Below the pieces are notes generated by a model, which did not search any database, was not told the origin of the DNA, and saw only the letters and a list, made by a program, of their open reading frames with translations. Position numbers and translations under genes: made by a program. Positions 37,186 through 45,385 of a stretch of DNA of 64,000 nucleotides are shown here, piece after piece (position 1 is the first letter of the stretch; the number at the start of each line of letters is the position of its first letter). Source of the DNA: Marsupella aquatica (lineage: Eukaryota > Marchantiophyta). The stretch spans positions 15,686,001 to 15,750,000 of the forward strand of contig OZ316891.1 of the NCBI GenBank assembly GCA_973895155.1. Direction: 5' to 3'.

Positions 37186-37597
37186 ATGAAGGATTTGGGG
37201 ACATTGAAGGGCCCTGGTATTCAGATTGAATTGGCTAGTGATGCGCCAATCTTTCGTAGACCATACCGTTACAGTGACATGGAGAGAGCTTTGATTTGGA
37301 GCAAAACTCAAGATTTGTTGGAGGCTAGTTTGGTGAAGATCTCATACGGGGAGTATGCATCTGTCACAGTGATGCCAACCAAGAAAGATGTGCATGGTAA
37401 TTACACGGATAGGCGCATGTGTGGTGATTACCGACCTATTAATAGTCAGAAAAAATCTAATCGATATGCCATGCCCACACCTGAGGAGATCTTTGATGTT
37501 GTGGGGCATGCAAAGGTTTTTAGTTCATTGGATCTGAGGGCAGGGTACCATCAGCTTCCAATCAGACATTCTGACAGGTCCAAAACAACATTCTAGG
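37186..37597 (+). pseudogene. Reverse transcriptase, N-terminal part
   Basis: Typical Ty3/gypsy RT start: IFRRPYRYS, LVKISYGEYASVTVMPTKKD, RMCGDYRPINSQ, VFSSLDLRAGYHQLPI. It stops at TAG (37,594) where the family has Trp (F-W-G), just before the LINE insertion. Confidence 0.9.
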
Positions 37598-38660
37598 GAA
37601 TTGGTAATGGTAATGGTAATGGTAATGTATTATAAGCTCCGGGACCATGAAAGTCAAAGGAGCTGCCACAAAAAGTAAAGTACAATGCAATCAAAGAAAA
37701 GAGCAACCAAAAGAGATTGCTCAGAAGAGGACAACTATGTCCTCAAAGAAACTATGGACCTAGAGAGCCCTATGGACCTAGAGAGCCCTGAAAGATTTTC
37801 CAAACCTATTCTCCTTTCCCTATCCACCGCAAAGATATATCTTCCAAGTTGTTGAGGGGGCAGACCAAACAATGCATACAAATCTTTCACCAAGATTTGA
37901 GATGCCATCCTAACCCCCTCATAAAACTTGCAAGCAATGAATACATGATATTCATTCTCTATACTAGAGCTATCACATAGTTGACAAACCCTCTTTTTCC
38001 TGTCAATATCCTTCCATCTCCCTTGTTCTACTTCAAGGTGGTGTGAGCTTAGTCTATACTGAGCAATAAGTTGTCTAAGTTGTACTGAGATAGTGCTAGA
38101 TAAGTATTCTTGTTCTCGATATTTCTTCATGGGGTTCACATCTCTCATGTAGTATTGTTGCCGTGGGCTAGGTTCATGCCAAAGTTTGTGCAAAGCCTTT
38201 TGCTCAAGTTTTGCTCTTAGCTTGGTTGGGTGTGTTGGCCATTCATGTTCAGGAAAATCCCAAGCATGGGCCCACCTGCACACATCTGCATACCACCCTT
38301 TAGCTGAAGATGAGCGCAAGGCATGAAAAGGAAATCTGTTTTCCTCCAACTCTCTTACACGCATGATGTATTTGAGTGTGTGGAAGAGTGCCTCCACCTC
38401 CAAAGGAAACAAGCCTGCCTCTGCAAGTGTAAGTGCATATGGGGTTTGTGACTTGATCCCAAGCTCCATCTCAAGAAATAGCTTTTGCAGCCCCTCAATC
38501 TGTTGCCACCCAGATTTAGACACACCTGCTCCCCAAATTGGTGCTCCATAAAGAATGACTGGTTTCACCAAAGCTCCAAAGAGATGTTTCCTTAACCTCC
38601 AAGTGTGTAGACCAGCTCTTTTGCAAGCAATTGATTTGCATGGCAACTGAAGGATCGTGT
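37598..38660 (-). mobile_element. 5'-truncated LINE inserted in the gypsy RT
   Basis: A single minus-strand frame of 303 codons (38,646-37,735) reads as the C-terminal end of a LINE reverse transcriptase polyprotein, from VKPVILYGAPIWGAG (the region after the RT domain) to a zinc-binding module (CQLCDSSSIENEYHVFIACKFYEG). The endonuclease and RT core are missing. At its 3' end (plus-strand 37,602-37,626) there is a (ggtaat)n run, so the tail is a hexamer repeat rather than poly(A). The frame is intact, so this insertion is younger than much of the gypsy decay. It differs clearly from the LINE at 17.6-19.1 kb. Confidence 0.85.
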
Positions 38661-39213
38661 GTATTAGTGATTGTTCTTACCATTTGGGTTGAAAAATGTA
38701 CCAACTGAATTCCAGAGAGTCATGGATCAAATTCTTGTAGGTTTGGATTTTATTAGATGTTACATTGATGATATTTTGGTCTTTTCTTCCACTGTGGGAG
38801 AACATAAGCAGCACTTGCAGATTGTATTGGAGAGATTGAGAGAACATGGGTTGAAACTCCACCCTAGCAAGTGTAAGTTCTTTCAAGACCAGATTGAGTA
38901 TTTGGGTCACACTATCTACCCAGGGGGATTGGGTGTGCAACAGGATAAGGTGGAGGCCATTACAAAAATTTCTTGTCCTACTAATGTGAGTAGAGTGCGT
39001 GCATTCTTGGGATTGGCGAGCTACTACAGGAGGTACGTTAAAGGATTTAGCCAGCTTGCTAAACTTTTAACCGTACTCACTAAGTTGGATCAGGAGTGGA
39101 TTTGGGGTGATGACCAGGAGCATGCCTTTCAGGAGTTGAAAGAAAGATTGGCATCATCCCCTATTTTGAGAAGACCCATTTCAGGGAGACCATTCCAGCT
39201 ACACGTGGAGTAG
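38661..39213 (+). pseudogene. Reverse transcriptase, C-terminal part
   Basis: Resumes after the LINE with FLPFGLKNVPTEFQRVMDQ, the catalytic CYIDDILVFS, CKFFQDQIEYLGH and RAFLGLASYYRRYV. Upstream, TAT TAG TGA replaces what the family has as Tyr-Gln-Trp. The catalytic YIDD is intact. The frame closes at TAG 39,211. Confidence 0.92.
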
Positions 39214-39545
39214 GACTTGAGTGCTGACTCAGAAGGATGATGAGGGGAATGAGTTTGTTGTTGGCTTATGCTAGTAGATCAAACAATTCAGCAAAGGCTA
39301 AGTATAGCTCTTATGAGGGAGAGTGTTTGGCAGCAGTGTGGGCTATTGCACACTTTTGTTGCTACTTGTTTGGTAACACCTTCACCTTGATCACTGATCA
39401 TCAGCCTCTCAAGTGGTTAATGGAGTCTGACAAGCTTACAAGGAAGCTTGCACGATGGGCATTGTTGTTACAGGAGTATGATTTCTAGGTTGTGCATAGG
39501 CCTGGAAAAGTGAACTTGGATGCAGATGGATTGAGCCGCAATCCA
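39214..39545 (+). pseudogene. RNase H domain
   Basis: AKYSSYEGECLAAVWA, TLITDHQPLKWL and LDADGLSRNP mark the Glu and Asp residues of the gypsy RNase H. TAG at 39,486 interrupts DFQVVHRPGK-like sequence, and the first catalytic Asp region near 39,213 is disrupted. Confidence 0.85.
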
Positions 39546-39602
39546 TGTACCAGTCAAGAGGATGAGACTGGATCCAGATGACATATTGAGTCAAATAAGG
39601 AG

Positions 39603-40530
39603 ATGGTGCCAGGATGGCATGCATTTGCCTTCCTTTGTTGGGTTCCAGCACACAGTGGATCTGTGGACTCTACTTCATTGGATGAAGTAGATGATGAGTC
39701 TACAAATATGGATGTTGGTGAGGTTGTGGTTGGACAACAGGATATTCACAATGATGAAATAGTGTTGGAATACTTGCGCACTGGTTCTATTGGTGGCAGT
39801 GTTGATGCCAAGGAGCGTGACGGGGTTTTGCAAAGAGCCAAGAGGTTTCAATGGGAAGGAAACCATCTTTTGAGAGTACTACGTGATGGTAAGGTATTGG
39901 TGGTACCAAAACCATCACAACAAGTACATTTGGTGCGACATGCGCACGAGGAGTTGGGTCACTTTGGTGTGAAACGACTTACAGTTTGCTGTCTAGACAC
40001 AGTATTGGTGGCGTGGTATGCACACTCATGTCCAGCAACTGATAGCTAAGTGTGTGGTTTATGATTGAGTGAGGGCATCATTTAATGCTCCCACTCCCCA
40101 GTTGCATCCATTGCCGATCATGGGTTTGGGGTACAGATGGAGTTTGGACTTTGCAATATCATGATTTGCAAAGTCCAACTCCATTTGTACCCCAAACCCA
40201 TGATCAAGGGTTTGTTTGGAGAGGGCAAGGATTTTTGAGAGAGTCATGCCCATGGTCTTTGACAACCTTGTTATTGCCCAACATCATGATACTTTGCGGT
40301 ATGCCACTATTCGTGGAGGGGTTATCGTGCAAGGATTTGACAATTTCATCCATGTGATTATGTTTATTTGCAGCAGACAGCATCAACGACACTTGATGTG
40401 ACCGCAGATCGGACCATTTTGCGTGTGCATGAAGTGTTGCCTTCTAGTATCCTGATGTTGGAGGGATGTGATGGTATGATTGGTTTGAGAGGATCATGTG
40501 CACAACTGTGCACCATGTCATCTTTCAAAC
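39603..40530 (+). pseudogene. Integrase: HHCC domain and broken core
   Basis: The zinc-binding region reads VHLVRHAHEELGHFGVKRL (about 39,926-39,985), followed in another frame by HTHVQQLIAKCVVYD, where the second Cys of CX2C is replaced by Tyr and a TGA replaces the next residue. The catalytic core begins GLGYRWSLDFA with its first Asp and is then broken by an inverted duplication (40,116-40,205). C-terminal sequence resumes with ERVMPMVFDNLVIAQH, DTLRYATIRGG and TTLDVT in shifting frames. The element cannot integrate itself. Confidence 0.75.
40116..40205. repeat. Near-perfect inverted repeat in the integrase core
   Basis: Left arm 40,116-40,156 and right arm 40,166-40,205 are reverse complements except for one substitution and one single-base gap, with a 9-base spacer. 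The left arm encodes the first catalytic Asp region of integrase, so the right arm is a flipped copy of it. Confidence 0.92.
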
Positions 40531-40581
40531 ATTGATGGTATAGTGGATCCAAGCTTAGCACATGTTTGTGCTGACTTGAAG

Positions 40582-40722
40582 TGTATGTTGTGTGGATCTG
40601 CTTAGGGAGCAGCTACTATGTTGATTTGTGATAAGTGTTCTAGAGGATGACACATGTCGTGTTTAACACCACCATTGCAGGTGATTCCTAGTGGATCATG
40701 GTTGTGTCCTCAATGTCGGTGA
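40582..40722 (+). pseudogene. PHD finger at the C-terminus of the gypsy polyprotein
   Basis: The frame shows all eight metal ligands of a C4HC3 PHD finger: CMLC, ICDKC, HMSC and a terminal CPQC after GSWL. In-frame TAG at 40,603 and TGA at 40,648 break it; the latter is at the position just before His where PHD fingers have Trp. The polyprotein stop is TGA at 40,720. PHD fingers commonly read histone H3 tails, so this module probably served target-site choice as chromodomains do in chromoviruses. Confidence 0.82.
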
Positions 40723-40890
40723 AGCCAACTAGTTATCAATATATTGTGTTCTCTTGGAAGATATGGATTGCAGGTAGGTGATCGATGGGGCTCACTTGCA
40801 CTCGGCCTCTTGATCTTCACACCTGACCAGGTGTATATCACCCTTGTAGAAGTCATGGCTAGCTAGAGTTAGGGGACCTTACTCCCAGCT

Positions 40891-40900
40891 AGGGGGGCGA
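40891..40900 (+). other. Polypurine tract of the methyltransferase gypsy element
   Basis: AGGGGGGCGA immediately precedes sequence that matches the last third of the 456-bp LTR. The first two thirds of the LTR are missing here, so the LTR was deleted or replaced after insertion. Confidence 0.55.
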
Positions 40901-40902
40901 TT

Positions 40903-41037
40903 ATGGATTTTGGACGTGTGTGGACATGAGTTCCACTTGTATTCCATTCTCTTGTGTTTGTGATATGGCAGTGTGACTATGTCTGGATGTATGTGACAAA
41001 CGATGCATGTTGTGTAGCGATGTGTATGCGCACGACA
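40903..41037 (+). mobile_element. Partial LTR (copy 3, 3' third only)
   Basis: Matches the last ~135 bp of LTR copies 1 and 2 and ends with the same GCGCACGACA. Two bases later LTR copy 2 begins, so the two lie in tandem. Confidence 0.75.
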
Positions 41038-41039
41038 AC

Positions 41040-41497
41040 TGTCACAACATTCTAGGTAGTGTTAGAGTGTATTGTACTATCTAGATCCGTATGTTTGGTA
41101 TGCATGCTATATGAGCCGATAAGGTTATGTTAGGTTTGTGTGAGAGGGTAGTTCTCTCTTGTGAGGCATCGAAAGGTTATCTTTTGATGTTGAGCCTTGG
41201 AGAGGAGAGCTCGGGTGGTGGCTATGGTGGCTATGAGCTCTCTCTATGTAGTGTGGATTCCTTGAGTGCAAGGTGTGTTGGCTCGACATATGTGTGTGAT
41301 GGGATCGGACAGGATTGAGTGCATTTTGGCGTTGATCGTGGTTCATTCGGATTGAGATTATTGTGGGTTTTGGACATGTGTGGACATGAGTTCCACTTGT
41401 ATCCCATTCTCTTGTGTTTGTGATGTGGCAGTGTGACTATGTCTGGATGTATGTGACAAGCAATGTATGTTGTGCAGCGATGTGTATGCGCACGACA
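41040..41497 (+). mobile_element. LTR copy 2, at the right edge of the insertion
   Basis: A 458-bp LTR with TGTCACA...GACA ends, followed by CATG (41,498-41,501) and recombinase exon sequence. With CATG at 31,353 on the left, it delimits the whole 10-kb insertion in the recombinase gene. It shows roughly 5% difference from copy 1, including single-base changes spread over its length. Confidence 0.78.
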
Positions 41498-42705
41498 CAT
41501 GTGACGTAAATATTGTCTCAATGTCAGCACAAAATCAGGTTCAAAGCTATGGAATACTTTCTGAAACTGCTCCTCGTTGTATCTCTCAATAGTATAGGAG
41601 TTATTCTTGCTCTATCTCTCCTCAAAGCTGCATCAATCAAGCACAAACCACTCCAAGAAAATGTCAAATTGAACACTGAACTGAATATCACCAAACTAAA
41701 ACCAACAACTAATAGACTAAATTCAATTCTCCTCATTGGACATAGTCTCGTCCCTCCTTATCCTGCCAGGTATTGATAACGTCTTGATGCAAGTCCCATA
41801 ATTCTTGCCCTCCTCGAATCCCAAGCCTCACAAGGAAGAAGAAAGCCAAACGTTTTTGACAACCATGGGAGAAGTCAATCTGGTGATCCATATCAGACAG
41901 GGGAGCTTTCTCCATCTAATCTGTGAGGTTCGATACCTGTCACAAGGAAACACACTCTTATCAGAATCCAAAAACACAGTTATGGTTTAGCAACAAGCTG
42001 CATAATTCACAACACAAATAAATGAAGCGTGTACGAATTGGTCTTTTTGTTGATTCCTTCCTTTGCACTCTTCCTGATTGCAGCTTTCAGAACCAGTCAA
42101 GTTTTTGTGAAGCATGCATTGCTGATGTTGAAGTCCCTATCCACAACATTTTCATCCCCTCTCAAAGCTCTCATCTCGCTTGCATGCCTTATCACACAAT
42201 TGAAGGCATTCATCAGGCCCATTAAAGAAGATGACGGGTACTGTTTGCCATCCAACTTCACAACCTGGGAGAAGACATTACTGAATAGCTCATCAAGCAC
42301 CTCCAGAGGCAGATCCCCAAGTGGAATACTTGTGTCCCACTTCAGAGCAGTTTGAAGTAGATTCACACAGTTTGTGGCCCATCAATCGTTGTGTTCAGAT
42401 CTACGCTTTTCTTTCCCTTTCCCTGCATTAGCCAACGATGGATCAACAACAATCCTGAATCCAGGGACATTTACCTCTACCTGTATCAGCTCAACAAGAG
42501 GCTGAACAATAGCTTCGATCTGAGGCACGATTCCATGATACAAAGGTTGGTTGATTGAAAGTGTGTCAACTTTTTTCTCGAACACATGGGATACATCGGA
42601 CAGGCCAGGCAGATTGGAAGTTTCATTATCGAACACAACGGACAAGTCGGACGGGCACAAAAGCTTGTAGGGCCCATTAGCCTCATCCAAGAACATGATG
42701 TCCAT

Positions 42706-44230
42706 GTCTCTCCTTCTTCCTCTCCCTCAACAAACATCAGATCACTGTCATGAGAATCCCCCATCCTTCGACCCGCACAACCTTTGCAACTATGCAACAC
42801 TGAATTAATTGAACCAGTTATGGCAGAAAACAAGCAGAGCTTCTTGACACACTGAGCCATGTTCTTAGTGAGTCGATCATGTGATGACCTTATACTAATT
42901 ACATAACAGGGATCTGAGAGCAAGAACACAAAGCGGATCCACATTTTGAATCAGCTGAAGGGGCGAGCGCACAGCACATGCATGCATGCAACTCAAACTA
43001 GATTGAAATCTCCACCGTGCTCGCGCCACCCTAAACAGATTTTGAAAACTGCAAGAGCACAAAGCAATGCCACCATAGAAAACGATTTCAAATGCAGTGA
43101 AATTGACAGCAGCTCGATGCCCTTTCAGCAACTTGATGACTCAGCTGCTGCACTCGCCTCCCCGTTTGGCTGCTCGCATTCAGCCTCCTGCTTAGCGCTT
43201 TGACCTTCAATCTTGCACTACTCGCGCCTCCCACTAATGCCTCCCACTCTCGCATTGCTCGCACCTCCCACTGCTCGAGCGCAGCTGACGCCTACATCCC
43301 ATTCGCCAAAACGGATTTAGCCGGTAACCAACAGGGTCGACCTAGATTACGCAAGTTAGCGCAGATCTAGGCCATCCATTAGTAGGCTTTACCGGTGTTC
43401 CCCGGTTCTTCCAGACAGTTTCTCGGCTACGCCGGTCAACTTCCTGTCAGAACCTGGTCACCCCGTTACAGCCCAATAACGGCTGCCTAGAGCTGTTATC
43501 CTATACATCGCTCTCCCTCCCTCCCTCCGTCCATGCTCGGCACTCCTCCTCCCTCCCTCCTTTCCCATCAATCCTCCTACCTCCCTCCATGCTTGTCATA
43601 CCTCCCTGAACGTCAGGCCAACATCAGCGTCAATGAGCCAAGGGGGACGGAGCATTGCAAAGGGGTCAATGCACCGAGGCAGAGGGTCGCTGGAGGATGG
43701 GGAGCGTCATGGAGGGGAGGGGAGGGGAGGGGAGGAGGCAGAGTCGGCCGCGCCTGAGACGGCCGAGAGGAGGCACGGCCGTAGGGTAACAGCCGAGAGG
43801 AGGGGAGGGAGGGGGTCCAGGTGCAAGGTAAGGGAGGGCATTGGCGAGCCGAGGGACGGGGGCACACGGCATCGCGGCACAGGGTGGTCCCCGCAGGGTG
43901 GTCATTGCACTGTGCAGTCCGAGACGCTAACTTCTTCCTGTGATTTTATTTTCCTTCATTCCTTCCATTTCCTACACTTCCAATTTTCTCATGCAAAAAG
44001 GCCTGGCATTTTTCAACAACTACCACTGTAAAAAAGGATTTTGATTCACTAGGGCCGTAGTCCTCCTGCAAAGCCACCTTGATGGATTTGATTTCTACCT
44101 TTTTGTTCAATAACTGCTTAAATGGATTGATTCATTTTTTAAAGTACCTGGAGAAATGGGGAGGTAGGATTTTACATTGGGAGAAGTTTTTCAGAGCTGG
44201 TCAATCCCTAGTGAGTACTCCTTTAAGTCT
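42706..44230. other. Intergenic; purine and pyrimidine runs
   Basis: No supported gene. It includes the upstream side of the recombinase gene. A CCTC/CCTT-rich stretch lies at 43,508-43,600 and a (GGGGA)n run at 43,708-43,740, which could form a G-quadruplex. The open frames at 43.6-44.0 kb on both strands are products of this skewed composition. Confidence 0.4.
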
Positions 44231-44233
44231 GCT

Positions 44234-44803
44234 TTAAACCACAACTGCCCCTAAAGAGCTCTGGGTTACCTGTACCTCTCATTATCAAGTGCACAGGTTA
44301 AGGAATGGGCTTGAACTCCGCAAAAGGTGGTGAATGATTCACCTATTGTTGGCAAGGTCTCCACCTTTTATGGTGAAACACTCTCATTATCAAGTGCACA
44401 GGTTAAGGAATGGGCTTGAGCTCCACAAAAGGTGGTGAATGAATTACCTATTGTTGGCAAGTGCTCTACCTTTTATGGTGAAACACTGTAATCGCATGCA
44501 AGTGCTCCACCTTTTACTGTGAAACACTTTTATCACTGCACAAAAGGTGGTGAATGAATTACCTATTGTTGGCAAGTGCTCTACTTTTTATGGTGAAATC
44601 GCATGCAAGTGCTCCACCTTTTACTGTGAAACACTTTTATCACTCCACAAAAGGTGGTGAATGAATTACCTATTGTTGGCAAGTGCTCTACTTTTTATGG
44701 TGAAATCGCATGCAAGTGCTCCACCTTTTATTGTGAAACACTTTTATCACACCACAGGAATGAGGAGGAGCAATAGGGGCTTTTACATCTGACGGTGGTT
44801 TAA
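44234..44803. repeat. Tandem array inside a possible fold-back element
   Basis: From about 44,278 to 44,757 a unit containing gtgaatgaattacctattgttggcaagtgctctac and a tail with tgcaagtgctccacctttta is repeated about four to five times with variation. The block is bounded by TTAAACCACAACTG (44,234) and GACGGTGGTTTAA (ending 44,803), which resemble the termini of the MITE at 16.1-16.4 kb, although inner pairing is weak. Confidence 0.5.
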
Positions 44804-45385
44804 TTAAGCAGTTGTGCCGTGCAATTTTACTTTAATTCGCACACTCCAACTTCTAGTCAATGATATCTCGAATTACAAAGAGATTAACAGGAAGAGTTCG
44901 ACGGTGGATGTAGTTGGAAATACTCAAATGGGGGGAATTCTCTTTCAAAGTGCTAAGATTTGTCTCTTGGGAGGAGATATGCCGGTTCAAGCAAGTTTTG
45001 ATTGGAGTTATCAGTCACTGGAGCTTGAAGTGTGGGAATAATGGTTGCCAACCAGTATCCAGGCCCTGCCCAGTAGAGTCTTACAGGGGCATCGAAGGGT
45101 AAAAAGTGGGTAAATCCGAAGGAAAATCATTGGGGGAGTATTGAGGCTTGGAAAGGGAGATCAGAAAGTCTAGCAATTTATCTAGGACATGTCCAATATT
45201 TCTGGCAAGCTTTGGAACATATACAACTGGCACAAATAAGTAATGGATGGAGGCGCTTCAGTTAAGTCCTTGCAAATCTGGAAATGAAAACAACTCGCAT
45301 CAAGTCAGAGGAGTGAAACAAAGATCTCACAAGTCGAGAATAGACTGGCTAAACAACATCAGATACAAGATGAAGAGTTCTGCCT

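Larger units (their letters stand above)
33101..41037 (+). mobile_element. Ty3/gypsy element encoding a DNA methyltransferase and a PHD finger
   Basis: Order on the plus strand: Gag with two zinc knuckles (33,118-34,360), retropepsin (about 35,190-35,480), C5 cytosine methyltransferase (about 35,850-36,860), RT (37,186-37,597 and 38,661-39,213), RNase H (39,215-39,545), integrase (about 39,800-40,530), PHD finger (40,582-40,716), a polypurine tract (AGGGGGGCGA, 40,891-40,900) and a partial LTR (40,903-41,037). A LINE interrupts RT. All domains contain stops or frameshifts, so it is inactive. Premature stops are mostly TAG. Methyltransferase-bearing LTR retrotransposons have been reported from a charophyte alga and from dinoflagellates; this copy fits that class. 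Confidence 0.85.
30423..42705 (-). pseudogene. Split, decayed tyrosine recombinase gene (Crypton/KIAA1958-like)
   Basis: Minus-strand exon pieces, in order, are about 42,705-42,020, 41,885-41,733, about 41,612-41,502, 31,356-30,774 and 30,683-30,423. Exon 1 holds the N-terminal core-binding part (LDGKQYPSSSLMGLMNAFN). The next holds the block with the first catalytic Arg (FFFLVRLGIRGGQELWDLHQ). The split exon carries FVLTLRQYLRHM before the insertion and KLFSNRSGRASLITRM, ISGHDTISGYLRYDR after it. This order fits the DUF3504-type recombinases of Crypton transposons and their domesticated relatives. Damage includes in-frame TGA at 42,382 and 42,097, a frame loss after GRDYVQ near 41,733, replacement of the usual box-II His by Arg (NRSGR), and the ~10-kb insertion at 31,357-41,497. 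The last splice (CAG at 30,774; AG before 30,683) is clean. Whether it was a transposon or a host gene is unresolved. Confidence 0.72.

Noticed and set aside
33118-40722. A variant genetic code in which TAG encodes glutamine
   Set aside because: The host gene COG8 ends with TAG and the COG8, SMG9 and PTPMT exons contain no internal TAG, while the retroelement also has TGA, TAA and frameshifts. Mutational decay explains it better.
31357-41497. A simple full-length LTR retrotransposon with LTR copies 1 and 2 as its own pair
   Set aside because: Copy 1 is followed by flanking exon sequence instead of a primer-binding site, and copy 2 is preceded by another partial LTR instead of the polypurine tract.
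43613-44031. Overlapping open frames on both strands
   Set aside because: They arise from GGGGA and CCTC runs and have low-complexity products.
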